A DNA stretch of 64,000 nt from Tissierellales bacterium (GCA_018433765.1 JAHDQO010000002.1:1-64000); one strand, 5' to 3'. Counted from the first letter of the stretch, positions 24,182 to 33,567 are shown. Translations and numbers: made by a program. The notes: a model not told the origin generated them from the sequence alone.

Positions 24182-25000
24182 ATGCAAAAACAAAAAATGG
24201 CTAGTATAGCTAGAAAAATAAGACATAATATAGTTGAAATGATTTATGAAGCCCAATCAGGTCATCCAGGTGGCTCACTTTCAGCTGTTGAAATTTTAAC
24301 TTATTTATATTTTTCTGAAATGAACATAGCTTCAAATGATGCTAAGAATGAGGATAGAGATAGATTTATATTATCTAAAGGTCATGCAGCTCCTGTATTG
24401 TATTCTGTGTTAGCAGAAAAAGATTTTTTTAGTAAAAATGAATTAAAAACTTTAAGAAAAATTAATTCAAAGTTACAGGGTCATCCTGATATGAAAAAAG
24501 TACCTGGAATAGAAGCTTCAACAGGTTCTTTGGGTCAAGGATTATCTATTAGCAGCGGTATTGCTTTAGCTGGAAAATTAGACAATAAAAATTATAATGT
24601 TTATGTATTGTTAGGTGATGGAGAAACTCAAGAAGGTATGGTTTGGGAAGCAGCTATGTTTGCTTCACATAATAAACTTGATAATCTTACAGCTATCTTA
24701 GATCATAATGGATTGCAAATAGACGGCAAAAACGAAGAAGTAGTAAATATTGAACCTATTGATAAAAAATGGGAAGCTTTTGGCTGGCATGTTATTAAAA
24801 TAAATGGGCATGATTATGATGAAATAGAAAAAGCTTTTAATGAAAGAAAGTTAGTAAAAAATAAACCAGTTATAATAATAGCTGACACTATAAAAGGTAA
24901 AGGTGTTTCATACATGGAAAATCAAGCAGGTTGGCATGGAAAAGCACCTAGTGATGAAGAAAAAAATATTGCAATAAAAGAGATAGGAGGAGAGCTGTAA
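24182..25000 (+). CDS. Transketolase, N-terminal subunit
   Basis: First half of a split transketolase (272 aa) carrying the thiamine-diphosphate pyrophosphate side: S-G-H-P-G-G-S-L-S, S-K-G-H-A-A, G-S-L-G-Q-G-L and the metal-binding G-D-G-E-x-x-E-G. The ATG at 24182 follows AGGAGGA; an upstream in-frame ATG lies inside tagA and is not used. It interconverts sugar phosphates in the non-oxidative pentose phosphate route together with the next gene. Confidence 0.95.
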   Translation: MQKQKMASIARKIRHNIVEMIYEAQSGHPGGSLSAVEILTYLYFSEMNIASNDAKNEDRDRFILSKGHAAPVLYSVLAEKDFFSKNELKTLRKINSKLQGHPDMKKVPGIEASTGSLGQGLSISSGIALAGKLDNKNYNVYVLLGDGETQEGMVWEAAMFASHNKLDNLTAILDHNGLQIDGKNEEVVNIEPIDKKWEAFGWHVIKINGHDYDEIEKAFNERKLVKNKPVIIIADTIKGKGVSYMENQAGWHGKAPSDEEKNIAIKEIGGEL

Positions 25001-25935
25001 TGACTGAAAAAAAAGCAACTAGAGAAGCTTATGGTGAGGCACTAAAAGAGTTAGCAGTTATAAACAAGGATGTAGTAGTATTAGATGCAGATCTTTCTAA
25101 ATCAACTAAGACTGCCGAATTTAAAAGTGTATGTCCTGAAAGGTTTATTAATGTAGGCATAGCTGAACAAAATCTTATAGGTGTTGCTGCTGGATTATCT
25201 TTAACAGGTAAGATTCCATTTGCAAGTTCTTTTGCAATGTTTGCTTCTGGAAGAGCATTTGAAATAATCAGAAATACAGTTGCATATCCTAAATTAAACG
25301 TAAAAATTGCAGCTACACATGCAGGACTTACTGTTGGAGAAGATGGTGCGTCACATCAAGCGTTAGAAGATATTAGTTTGATGAGATCAATACCAAATAT
25401 GGTTGTTATAAATCCTGCTGATGCTGTAGAAGCTAAAAAAGCTATATTAAAAATAGCAGAATACAATGGACCTGTATATATTAGATTAGGAAGAGCTAAA
25501 GTGCCGGTTATATATGATGAAGACTATAATTTTGAAATAGGTAAAGGAGTAGAATTGTGTGGTGGCAATGATGCTTCTATAATAGCTACTGGTATAATGG
25601 TTGAGAAAGCATTAAAGGCAAGAGACATGCTTGAATCTCAAGGGATAAAAGCTAGAGTAATTAATATACATACAATAAAGCCTATAGACGAGGAAATTAT
25701 TATAAAGGCAGCTAAGGAAACAAAAGCAATAGTGACAGCAGAAGAACACAATATAATAGGTGGTTTAGGAAGTGCAGTAGCTGAAGTAATATCAGAAAAT
25801 TGTCCTGTACCTTTAAAGAGAATAGGTGTAAAAGATACATTTGGTGAATCAGGCAAACCAGATGAATTATTAATTAAATATAATCTAACAGAAAATGATA
25901 TAATTAACGCTGTTAAAGCTATTAAATTAAAGTAG
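25000..25935 (+). CDS. Transketolase, C-terminal subunit
   Basis: Second half (311 aa), with the pyrimidine-binding and C-terminal domains: D-A-D-L-S-K-S-T, the catalytic glutamate region G-I-A-E-Q-N-L, H-A-G-L-T-V-G-E-D-G-A-S-H-Q and A-E-E-H-N-I-I-G-G-L-G. Its ATG shares one base with the stop of the N-terminal subunit (TAATG), so the two subunits are made in step. Split transketolases are common in Clostridia. Confidence 0.95.
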   Translation: MTEKKATREAYGEALKELAVINKDVVVLDADLSKSTKTAEFKSVCPERFINVGIAEQNLIGVAAGLSLTGKIPFASSFAMFASGRAFEIIRNTVAYPKLNVKIAATHAGLTVGEDGASHQALEDISLMRSIPNMVVINPADAVEAKKAILKIAEYNGPVYIRLGRAKVPVIYDEDYNFEIGKGVELCGGNDASIIATGIMVEKALKARDMLESQGIKARVINIHTIKPIDEEIIIKAAKETKAIVTAEEHNIIGGLGSAVAEVISENCPVPLKRIGVKDTFGESGKPDELLIKYNLTENDIINAVKAIKLK

Positions 25936-25998
25936 TTTTTTTCATAAGGGGGCTTATACTGAATATAATGTAATAATGGAAATTTTGGGGGGATAATT

Positions 25999-26439
25999 AT
26001 GAAAAAGATAGTATCTTTAATTATTGTTTTGCTTGTTATTATAGCAGCAGTTATTTATATACCAAAATATGTTAATATGGAGGGGGCTAAGGATGTGGAA
26101 TTTAATGTCGTAGAGCCAGATAATATTCCTGTACAGATAGCAGAAGTGCTTCCTAATTATAGAATGAAAGAAAAGGCTTTGGTATGTAAAATTAATAATG
26201 AAATATATGTAGTAGTTACTAGAGGTGAAAAGAAAACATCAGGGTATGAGGTTGATATAAAAGAAATCAAATTATCAAATGAAAATGGTGAAGATGTCTT
26301 AACTGTGTATGCAGAATTTGAAGATCCTAAACCGGGAGAAATAACAACTCAAATATTAACATATCCATACATAGTAGTTAAAACAGAGTTGAAAGAACTT
26401 CCGGATAAAGTTATATTAGAAAAGGAATATAAAAATTAA
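25999..26439 (+). CDS. PrcB-domain membrane-anchored or secreted protein
   Basis: 146 residues: N-terminal hydrophobic helix (residues 4-22), then a beta-rich domain with the PrcB C-terminal signature V-V-V-T-R-G-E-K-K-T-S-G-Y-E-V at about residue 75 and D-P-x-P-G-E about 30 residues later. PrcB was described as a subunit of a protease complex in Treponema; the role in Firmicutes is unclear. GGGGGGA precedes the ATG. Two terminators follow. Confidence 0.75.
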   Translation: MKKIVSLIIVLLVIIAAVIYIPKYVNMEGAKDVEFNVVEPDNIPVQIAEVLPNYRMKEKALVCKINNEIYVVVTRGEKKTSGYEVDIKEIKLSNENGEDVLTVYAEFEDPKPGEITTQILTYPYIVVKTELKELPDKVILEKEYKN

Positions 26440-26467
26440 AAGGAGCTATTATCAGGCTCTTTTTTTT
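26438..26467 (+). terminator. Intrinsic terminator after the PrcB-domain gene
   Basis: AAAAGGAGC pairs with GCTCTTTTT (one G-U pair), 9-base loop, T-run at the 3' side. Confidence 0.6.
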
Positions 26468-26478
26468 ATAAAATTATG

Positions 26479-26502
26479 TGGACAAGTATTGTCCATTTTT
26501 TT
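26479..26502 (+). terminator. Second, tandem intrinsic terminator
   Basis: TGGACAA, 3-base loop, TTGTCCA and seven T. It stands 11 bases after the first terminator, before the ftsE promoter region; a possible ftsE promoter is TTGTCA at 26526, 18 bases, TATACA at 26550. Confidence 0.7.
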
Positions 26503-26624
26503 ATAATAAAATATGGGTACTAATATTGTCAAAAAATAAAATATTATAATATACAATAGTTATCATTGTCTAATTTAATAGAAAATGGTATTATATATAA
26601 AAAGAGTGCATTAGAGGTGAGCAG

Positions 26625-27308
26625 ATGTTAGAATTTATGGAAGTATCAAAGTTTTACAAAAAACAACAAGTTGCTGTAAAAAATATTTCTATGAAAATTA
26701 AAAAAGGTGAATTTGTTTTTTTAGTTGGTAAGAGTGGAGCAGGTAAAACGACTTTAATCAAACTTTTATTGAAAGAAATAAACCCTACTTCAGGGAAAAT
26801 TTATTATGATGGTAATGATATTACAAAATTGAAAAATAGAAGAGTTCCCGAATTACGAAGACGTATAGGTGTTGTCTTTCAAGATTTTAGGCTATTACCC
26901 AAAATGACAGTATATGAGAATATAGCATTTGCTATGGAAATAGTAGGAAGTTCAGCTAAAAATATTAGGAGAGAAGTACCAACCGTATTAAGTATGGTAG
27001 GATTAAGCAGTAAAGCAAATAACTATCCAGATGAACTTGCTGGTGGAGAAAAACAAAGGGTAGCTATAGCTAGATCAGTTATTAATAAACCTCAAATTAT
27101 CATAGCTGATGAGCCAACTGGAAACTTGGATCCGGAGACTTCACATGAAATAATGAAAATTTTTACAGAGATTAACAAAAGAGGGACAACCTTAATTATG
27201 GCTACACATGATAGAGCCATTGTAGATCAAATGAAAAAAAGAGTTATTGAACTCAAAAAAGGCAGTATTATTAGGGATTCAGAGGGAGGATATTACAATG
27301 GGCTTTAA
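26625..27308 (+). CDS. ftsE: Cell-division ATP-binding protein FtsE
   Basis: ATPase of the FtsEX complex, which transmits a signal from the septum to wall hydrolases. Walker A G-K-S-G-A-G-K-T at about residue 36, the signature L-A-G-G-E-K-Q-R and Walker B I-I-I-A-D-E-P-T-G-N-L-D are intact; 227 aa is normal. GAGGTGA precedes the ATG. The stop overlaps ftsX by 11 bases. Confidence 0.96.
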   Translation: MLEFMEVSKFYKKQQVAVKNISMKIKKGEFVFLVGKSGAGKTTLIKLLLKEINPTSGKIYYDGNDITKLKNRRVPELRRRIGVVFQDFRLLPKMTVYENIAFAMEIVGSSAKNIRREVPTVLSMVGLSSKANNYPDELAGGEKQRVAIARSVINKPQIIIADEPTGNLDPETSHEIMKIFTEINKRGTTLIMATHDRAIVDQMKKRVIELKKGSIIRDSEGGYYNGL

Positions 27309-28194
27309 GAAAGCAAAATATATTTTGAAGCAAGCGTTTCAAGGTATATGGCGAAACAGAATGATGAGTGTAGCATCAATAGGCTCAGTGGCGGCTGTTT
27401 TAGTAATATTAGGGCTAATATTATTAATTGTTTTAAATATAAGTAATATAACTCTAATTACAAAAGAAAAATTTGATGAAATTTATGTTTTTCTTGAAGA
27501 AGATTTAGAAGAAGAAGTAATTTCGCACATTGGAAAAGAAATTAGATCATTAGATGGAGTTTTTTCAGTAGCTTATGAAACAAAAGAATATGCACTAGAA
27601 AAAATGAAAGAAGAGTGGGGAGAAGATGCAGATCTTCTAGAAGGTATTGACAACAATCCTCTTCCAAATTCGTATATTATTAGACTTAAAAGTGTTGATA
27701 ATGCTGAAGAAGTAATTGTAAAAGTTGAAAATTATACTGGTGTAGAAGAGGTAAGATACTATAAAGATGTTATTGAAAAGCTGGTTTCCACTTCGGATTT
27801 TATGAGAACAGCAGGTTCAGTAATTATAATAATATTACTGTTGATAAGTATTTTTATAATTTCAAATACAATAAAATTAACAGTAGCTTCAAGAAAAACA
27901 GAAATTGAGCTTATGCAATATGTTGGAGCATCTAATGGTTTTGTAAGAGGACCTTTTATGATTGAAGGACTTGTCTTAGGATTAATAGGTTCATTTATAG
28001 CAATACTAATAGTTTTAAATACATATGATCAAGCGGCAGTATATATTAATGATAAATTTTCTGTAATGCTTTCAGTTTATATTGTTAAGCCTACGGTTAT
28101 AGTGAAAGATATTGTAATTATTTTTATTACTATAGGAGTAGGTATAGGAAGTTTAGGCAGTCTGGTTTCAATAAAAAAATTCTTGAGTATATAG
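27298..28194 (+). CDS. ftsX: Cell-division permease-like protein FtsX
   Basis: Membrane partner of FtsE, 298 aa with four helices: one after residue 20, an extracellular domain (residues 50-165) that in relatives contacts a hydrolase activator, and three helices near the C-terminus. The ATG at 27298 follows GGAGGATA; the frame extends upstream inside ftsE but that is not used. The next two genes encode coiled-coil M23 proteins, the natural partners of FtsX. Confidence 0.95.
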   Translation: MGFKKAKYILKQAFQGIWRNRMMSVASIGSVAAVLVILGLILLIVLNISNITLITKEKFDEIYVFLEEDLEEEVISHIGKEIRSLDGVFSVAYETKEYALEKMKEEWGEDADLLEGIDNNPLPNSYIIRLKSVDNAEEVIVKVENYTGVEEVRYYKDVIEKLVSTSDFMRTAGSVIIIILLLISIFIISNTIKLTVASRKTEIELMQYVGASNGFVRGPFMIEGLVLGLIGSFIAILIVLNTYDQAAVYINDKFSVMLSVYIVKPTVIVKDIVIIFITIGVGIGSLGSLVSIKKFLSI

Positions 28195-28204
28195 GAGTGA
28201 TTCA

Positions 28205-29362
28205 ATGAAAAAGAAGAGTATAGTAGTTTTAATTATTGTATCATTATTAATTTCATTCACTTTAATACAAAGTGAAGCTACAGACGAAATGAAACAGTTA
28301 CAAGATCAATTAAAAAACAACGAAAATAAAATTAAAGACATTAATAGTGAAATTTCAAAAAGCACAACCGAAAAAAAGAGTGTAGAAAATGATATTAAAA
28401 AGCTTGATTTAGAATTGGAAAAGCTACAGCTTGAAATAGACAATCTTGAATTGAAAATAAGTGAATATAATTTAAATATTGAAAAGCAGCAAAATAAGAT
28501 AGACAAGCTTAATGAAGAAATTGAATTAAAGAATAAGTTATTAGAAGAAAGACTAAGAGTTATGTATAAAAAAGGAATGGTTGGCTATGCCGAAGTATTA
28601 CTTAATTCTGAAGATATCGGCGATTTTTTAACACGACTAGATATGGTACAAAAAATAGTTGATAATGATGTTGAGGTTTTAAAAGGTATTGAAGAAAGTA
28701 AAGAAGAAGTATATCTACTGCAAATTCAGCTTCAAAATGAAAAGAATGAAGTTCTTGTAGCTAAAGAAGGTATACAATCAAATAAAAATCAGATACAAAC
28801 TGTTAGTAGAGCAAAAGAAACTCGTATGAGTCAATTACAACAAGATATAAATGAACTGAAACGACAAGAAGACAAGTTTTTAGCTGATTCTGAAAAACTA
28901 GAGGATAAAATTAGACAAATACAGATTGAGATGGATTATGCAGGTGGAGAAATGGCATGGCCTGCACCAGGTGTGTATAGAATAACATCTCCATATGGTA
29001 TGAGAATGCATCCTATATATAAATATTGGAAGATGCACTCAGGTATAGATATTGGTATCAGGTATTCTGACTTAGTGGCTGCTAATGACGGTATTGTAAC
29101 TTATGCTGGATATTATGGTGCATATGGATATCTGGTTATAATTGACCATGGTAGCGGTATATCAACAGTATATGGTCATAATTCTAAGATTTATGTAACA
29201 CAAGGTCAAAAAGTTAAAAAAGGTGAAGCTATATCATTGAGTGGAATGACTGGCACAGCTACTGGACCACATCTGCATTTTGAAGTTAGAGAAAATGGTG
29301 TGCGTGTTGATCCTCTTAATTATTATAAGCATTTAACTGACTTAATATATTATGACATTTAA
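28205..29362 (+). CDS. Coiled-coil M23 peptidoglycan hydrolase, EnvC/PcsB-like (copy 1)
   Basis: Secreted 385-residue protein: signal peptide (residues 1-25), long coiled coil (about 26-250) and a C-terminal M23 endopeptidase domain. The zinc ligands are visible: H in R-M-H-P, D in H-S-G-I-D, and the H-x-H of G-P-H-L-H-F-E. By position after ftsEX it is the likely septal hydrolase controlled by FtsX. GGAGTGA precedes the ATG. It is near-identical to the next gene. Confidence 0.92.
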   Translation: MKKKSIVVLIIVSLLISFTLIQSEATDEMKQLQDQLKNNENKIKDINSEISKSTTEKKSVENDIKKLDLELEKLQLEIDNLELKISEYNLNIEKQQNKIDKLNEEIELKNKLLEERLRVMYKKGMVGYAEVLLNSEDIGDFLTRLDMVQKIVDNDVEVLKGIEESKEEVYLLQIQLQNEKNEVLVAKEGIQSNKNQIQTVSRAKETRMSQLQQDINELKRQEDKFLADSEKLEDKIRQIQIEMDYAGGEMAWPAPGVYRITSPYGMRMHPIYKYWKMHSGIDIGIRYSDLVAANDGIVTYAGYYGAYGYLVIIDHGSGISTVYGHNSKIYVTQGQKVKKGEAISLSGMTGTATGPHLHFEVRENGVRVDPLNYYKHLTDLIYYDI

Positions 29363-29391
29363 AGAAATCTTACATATATAGAGGTCATTCT

Positions 29392-30549
29392 ATGAAGAAA
29401 AAGAGTATAGGAGTTTTAATTATTGTATCATTATTAATTTCATTAACTTTGATACAAATTGAAGCAACAGAAGGAATTAAACAATTACAAGATCAATTGA
29501 AAAACAACGAAAATAAAATTAAAGATATTAATAGTATAATTAAAAAAAGTGAAAATGAAAAAGATAGTGTAGAAAATGATATTAAAAAGCTTGATTTAGA
29601 ATTAGAAAAATTACAGCTTGAAATTGACAATCTTGAATTGAAAATAAGTGAATATAATTTAAATATTGAAAAGCAGCAAAATAAAATAGATAAGCTTAAT
29701 GAAGAAATTGACTTAAAAAATCAATTATTAGAAGATAGACTAAGAGTTATGTATAAAAAAGGAATGGTTGGCTATGCTGAAGTTCTTCTAAATTCAGAAG
29801 ATATCGGAGATTTTTTAACACGTTTGGATATGGTACAAAAAATAGTTGATAATGACGTTGACGTTTTAAAGGATATTGAAGAAAGTAAAGAAGAAGTATC
29901 TCTACTACAATTAAAACTTCAAAATGAAAAGAATGAAGTTCTTGTAGCTAAAGAAGGTATAGAATCAAACAAAACTCAGATACAAACTGTTAGCAGAGCA
30001 AAAGAAACTCGTATGAGTCAATTGGAACAAGATATAAATGAACTTCAAATACAAGAAGATAAGTTTTTAGCGGATTTAGAAAAACTATCAGATAAAATAA
30101 AACAAATGCAGATTGAAATGGAATATGCAGGTGGAGAAATGGCATGGCCTGCACCTAATGTATATAGAATTACATCTCCATATGGCATGAGGATGCATCC
30201 AGTATATAAATATTGGAAAATGCACTCAGGTATAGATATTGGTATTAGGTATTCTGATTTAGTAGCTGCTAATGATGGTGTCGTTATTTATGCCGGATAT
30301 AATAATTCATATGGATATCTGGTTATAATTGACCATGGTAGTGGAATATCAACTGCATATGGTCATAATTCTAAAATATATGTGACTGAAGGTCAAAAAG
30401 TCAAAAAAGGTGAAGTGATATCATTAAGTGGAACGACAGGCATATCAACTGGACCACATCTACATTTTGAAGTTAGAGAAAATGGCGATCGTGTAGATCC
30501 TCTCAATTACTATCAGCATTTAATTGACTTAATATATTATGATATTTAA
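29392..30549 (+). CDS. Coiled-coil M23 peptidoglycan hydrolase, EnvC/PcsB-like (copy 2)
   Basis: Paralogue of the preceding gene with the same plan: signal peptide, coiled coil, M23 domain with R-M-H-P, H-S-G-I-D and G-P-H-L-H-F-E all kept, so both copies look catalytically able. Differences cluster in the coiled coil, the part that meets FtsX in relatives, which could give the two different partners. GAGGTCA precedes the ATG. The stop overlaps the convergent FtsH-like gene by 4 bases. Confidence 0.92.
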   Translation: MKKKSIGVLIIVSLLISLTLIQIEATEGIKQLQDQLKNNENKIKDINSIIKKSENEKDSVENDIKKLDLELEKLQLEIDNLELKISEYNLNIEKQQNKIDKLNEEIDLKNQLLEDRLRVMYKKGMVGYAEVLLNSEDIGDFLTRLDMVQKIVDNDVDVLKDIEESKEEVSLLQLKLQNEKNEVLVAKEGIESNKTQIQTVSRAKETRMSQLEQDINELQIQEDKFLADLEKLSDKIKQMQIEMEYAGGEMAWPAPNVYRITSPYGMRMHPVYKYWKMHSGIDIGIRYSDLVAANDGVVIYAGYNNSYGYLVIIDHGSGISTAYGHNSKIYVTEGQKVKKGEVISLSGTTGISTGPHLHFEVRENGDRVDPLNYYQHLIDLIYYDI

Positions 30550-32087
30550 TTAGGAACAGGTTCCAATAAATATTCACTAAATATTTTATCTAACTTAATT
30601 GAATCAATGCATTCATTCTCAATAAGATGATTAGCGATTGTTGTTGTTAAATCAATATTAGTACGTATCAAGTGAAGTGAGTTTTTATAAGATAAGTTTA
30701 TAATTTTACTCGCTTCATTTTTTATTGATCTTGCATAATACTTAAAAGTAACTTCATTAATATAAAAATTTTCCATATTGCTTCCCATTCCATATTTACA
30801 AATTAACTCATAAGCTATATTAGTAGCTTCTTTTAAATCATTAGAAGCACCCGTTGATATTTCATTAAAAAATATTTCTTCAGCTGCACGTCCTGATAAA
30901 AGTACACAAATCCTATTTAAAAGTTCCTGCTTAGTATATATATATCTATCTTCATCCGGAAATTTTAAAACATAACCTAAAGCTTGATCTCTAGGTATAA
31001 TTGATATTTTTTGTATTTTATCAATGTTGAGAATTTTTGCTGCAACTGCGTGACCTGATTCATGAAATGCAACAATTTTCTTTTCTTTGTCTGATATATT
31101 TGGATTCTTAACTTCTAGTCCAGCTGCAACTTTTTCTATTGCAAAATTAAAATTATCTTGTGTAATTTTCTTAGTGTTTAGTTTAATAGCTCTTAACGCT
31201 GCTTCATTAGCTATATTTGCTAATTGAGCACCAGAAAAGCCGTGAGTTTTTTTAGCTATTTCTGTTACATTAACATTTTTTTCTAAAGGTTTGTCTTTCG
31301 TATGAACTTTAAGTATTTTAACTCTAGAGATATAATTAGGATTACCAACATATATCTTTCTATCGAATCTTCCGGGTCTAAGCATAGCTTCATCTAGGAG
31401 ATCAAGCCTATTCGTTGCACCTATAACTATAACGGTATTAGAGTCTTTAAAACCATCTAGTTCTACTAAAAATTGATTTAAAGTTTGGTCTTTTTCATTG
31501 TTGCTTTCACTATTTCTTTTGCTTCCTAATGCATCTACTTCATCTATGAAGATGATACAAGGTGCTTCTTTACGAGCACGCTCAAATAAAGTACGTATAC
31601 GTTTTGCGCCTACTCCAACATACTTTTCAACAAATTCTGAACCGCTTGAATATATAAAAGAAGAATTTGATTCTCCAGCTACAGCTTTAGCCATAAGAGT
31701 TTTTCCTGTTCCGGGAGGACCATAAAGTAATATGCCTTTTGGTACTTTTGCTCCCATTTTTTTATATTTATCTCTATCGTTTATGTAATCTATAATATCA
31801 AATAATTCTTCCTTAATTTCTTCAAGACCAGCTACATCTTTAAATGATATTTCTGGCTTATCTAGTTCGCTCTTCTTTTTCTCAAATAAGTTTGTTGATG
31901 ATGCTAATTGATTTGATTTTTTCTTATTAATAAATCTATAAGTTAGCCAATATAATAAAGCTATAACAAAATATAAAGCTATGCAAATATATAATAAAGT
32001 TGACATAGAATTTTTCTTTGCTAAAATAACTATTATTGTATTATAAATAAAGAAAAAAAGTATTAAAAAATGGAATCGTTTTTTCAT
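30546..32087 (-). CDS. FtsH-like AAA+ zinc metalloprotease lacking the extracytoplasmic domain
   Basis: Membrane protease of 513 aa. Two N-terminal helices (about residues 5-23 and 29-48) are separated by only a few residues, whereas classic FtsH has about 75 extracytoplasmic residues there. The AAA core is complete: Walker A G-P-P-G-T-G-K-T (123-130), Walker B I-I-F-I-D-E-V-D, R-P-G-R-F-D-R; the zinc site is H-E-S-G-H (342-346), with a downstream glutamate or aspartate ligand region E-A-T-N. The ATG at 32087 follows AAAGGAG; an in-frame start at 32105 precedes that site. It is probably an accessory FtsH, not the housekeeping one. Confidence 0.88.
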   Translation of the reverse strand: MKKRFHFLILFFFIYNTIIVILAKKNSMSTLLYICIALYFVIALLYWLTYRFINKKKSNQLASSTNLFEKKKSELDKPEISFKDVAGLEEIKEELFDIIDYINDRDKYKKMGAKVPKGILLYGPPGTGKTLMAKAVAGESNSSFIYSSGSEFVEKYVGVGAKRIRTLFERARKEAPCIIFIDEVDALGSKRNSESNNEKDQTLNQFLVELDGFKDSNTVIVIGATNRLDLLDEAMLRPGRFDRKIYVGNPNYISRVKILKVHTKDKPLEKNVNVTEIAKKTHGFSGAQLANIANEAALRAIKLNTKKITQDNFNFAIEKVAAGLEVKNPNISDKEKKIVAFHESGHAVAAKILNIDKIQKISIIPRDQALGYVLKFPDEDRYIYTKQELLNRICVLLSGRAAEEIFFNEISTGASNDLKEATNIAYELICKYGMGSNMENFYINEVTFKYYARSIKNEASKIINLSYKNSLHLIRTNIDLTTTIANHLIENECIDSIKLDKIFSEYLLEPVPN

Positions 32088-32255
32088 TAAAATACTCCTT
32101 TGCAAATTAATTATTTAAATATATAGAAAATATTTATTTATAAAAAGTTCTGATTTATGCTATAAATATTTTTACCAAATTCTCAAAAGTTATTAATAAA
32201 AAATATAATTTTTATCAAAATTAAAATTAAAACAATAGTATTAACTAAAAAAATA

Positions 32256-32284
32256 TTGACATTTTTTAATTGATAGTTTATAAT
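32256..32284 (+). promoter_or_regulatory. Consensus sigma-A promoter of infC-rpmI-rplT
   Basis: TTGACA at 32256-32261, 17 bases, TATAAT at 32279-32284: both elements match consensus perfectly. The AT-rich 32088-32255 before it holds nothing else that I can see. Confidence 0.8.
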
Positions 32285-32290
32285 TACAAA

Positions 32291-32415
32291 GTATTAAAGA
32301 AGAAGTAACCGCTTCTCACCTTACAACGCAAAAAGCTGTTAGTATGGTTAAGTTAAATACACATAATTTATGAATGTAAATTGGAGATAGCGGTGTTACT
32401 GCTATCTTTTTAATT
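32291..32415 (+). promoter_or_regulatory. infC/L20-type mRNA leader with terminator (attenuator)
   Basis: The 5' untranslated RNA contains G-T-A-A-C-C-G-C-T-T-C-T-C-A-C-C, the hallmark of infC operon leaders in Firmicutes, and ends in a terminator hairpin (AGATAGC at 32385-32391 with GCTATC at 32401-32406, then T-run). In related bacteria L20 protein binds such a leader and causes early termination, giving autoregulation; binding here is inferred. Confidence 0.75.
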
Positions 32416-32433
32416 TTCAGGAGGTGTATGTAT

Positions 32434-32940
32434 ATCAAAGAACTTCAAATAAACGAACAAATTCGTGAAAGGGAAGTTAGAGTTATTGACTCAGACGGAA
32501 GTCAATTAGGAGTTTTAAATGTTAGGGAAGCATTAAAAATTGCTGAAGAAAAAAAATTAGATCTAGTTAATGTAGCACCAAACGCAAAACCACCGGTGTG
32601 TAAAATTATAGATTATGGCAAGTATAAATATGCTTTAGCAAAAAAAGAAAAAGAATCAAAGAAAAAACAAAAAATAATAAAGATTAAAGAAATAAGATTT
32701 ACTCCTAAAATAGAAAAACACGATTTGGAAGTTAAAGCTAAAAACGCAACAAAATTTTTGCAAAAGGGTGACAGAGTAAAAGTTGTGGTTCGTTTTAGAG
32801 GTAGAGAGTTAGGTCATACTAGAAGAGGATATGATGTATTAATGCAGTTTGCTGAATTAACGGCAGATTTTTCAGAAATAGATAAAAAGCCGAAGATGGA
32901 AGGCAGAAACATGATTATGGTATTAAATCCTAAAAACTAA
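32434..32940 (+). CDS. infC: Translation initiation factor IF-3, probable AUC start
   Basis: Keeps ribosomal subunits apart and checks the initiator codon. Family pattern intact ([13 protein letters not shown], then [12 protein letters not shown] and V-V-R-F-R-G-R-E). AGGAGG at 32419-32424 stands only 3 bases before the ATG at 32428 but 9 bases before the in-frame ATC at 32434. IF-3 genes often use AUU or AUC because IF-3 itself rejects such starts, which gives feedback control; I therefore place the start at ATC. If ATG is used, two residues are added. Confidence 0.9.
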   Translation: MKELQINEQIREREVRVIDSDGSQLGVLNVREALKIAEEKKLDLVNVAPNAKPPVCKIIDYGKYKYALAKKEKESKKKQKIIKIKEIRFTPKIEKHDLEVKAKNATKFLQKGDRVKVVVRFRGRELGHTRRGYDVLMQFAELTADFSEIDKKPKMEGRNMIMVLNPKN

Positions 32941-32962
32941 TTATTCGGAAGGAGGAAATGTT

Positions 32963-33157
32963 ATGCCAAAAATTAAAACAAATAGATCTGCTGCAAAAAG
33001 ATTTAAAAAAACAGGAAGTGGAAAAATAAAGCGATCAAAGGCATATAAAAATCACTTTACTGGAAAAAAATCGCCAAAAAGAATTAGAAGTTTACGAAAA
33101 GGTACTTTAGTTTCTGATGGAGATTATAAAAGAATTAGTAAAATAATACCTTACTAA
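32963..33157 (+). CDS. rpmI: Ribosomal protein L35
   Basis: Basic 64-residue large-subunit protein: [14 protein letters not shown], then a Lys/Arg-rich core with K-S-P-K-R and the end L-V-S-D-G-D. GGAAGGAGG precedes the ATG. Second gene of the infC-rpmI-rplT operon. Confidence 0.97.
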   Translation: MPKIKTNRSAAKRFKKTGSGKIKRSKAYKNHFTGKKSPKRIRSLRKGTLVSDGDYKRISKIIPY

Positions 33158-33188
33158 AGTTAATACTATAAGAAGGAGGTAACTTAAG

Positions 33189-33539
33189 ATGGCAAGAGTT
33201 AAAAAGTCAGTTAATGCAAAGAAAAAACATAAGAAAATATTAAAACTTGCTAAAGGATACTATGGTGCCAAGAGCAAGCAATATAGAACAGCTAATCAAG
33301 CAGTAATGAAATCACTATCATATGCATATGTGGGAAGAAAGTTAAGAAAAAGAGAATTCAGAAGACTATGGATTACAAGAATTAATGCTGCTGCTAGATT
33401 AAATGGAATGTCATATAGTAAATTTATTAATGGTTTAAAAACAGCAGGTATTGAAGTAAATAGAAAAATGCTTGCAGATATGGCTATAAATGACGTAGAA
33501 GGTTTTAAAAACCTTGTAGAAATGGTGAAAAGCAATTAA
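33189..33539 (+). CDS. rplT: Ribosomal protein L20
   Basis: 116-residue large-subunit protein that nucleates 23S folding and represses its own operon in relatives. Typical start [15 protein letters not shown], then [10 protein letters not shown] and [18 protein letters not shown] precedes the ATG. Followed by a strong terminator. Confidence 0.97.
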   Translation: MARVKKSVNAKKKHKKILKLAKGYYGAKSKQYRTANQAVMKSLSYAYVGRKLRKREFRRLWITRINAAARLNGMSYSKFINGLKTAGIEVNRKMLADMAINDVEGFKNLVEMVKSN

Positions 33540-33567
33540 AGACTGCAAATTTAGCAGTCTTTTTTTA
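33540..33567 (+). terminator. Intrinsic terminator of the infC operon
   Basis: AGACTGC, 7-base loop, GCAGTCT and a run of seven T. Confidence 0.88.

Larger units (their letters stand above)
28205..30549 (+). repeat. Tandem duplication of an M23 hydrolase gene
   Basis: Two frames of exactly 385 residues, offset by 1,187 bp. They are near-identical over long stretches (for example residues 70-150 and 260-380) and differ mainly at residues 45-60, 195-245 and scattered places. The 29-bp spacer between them contains a ribosome site. Confidence 0.9.
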
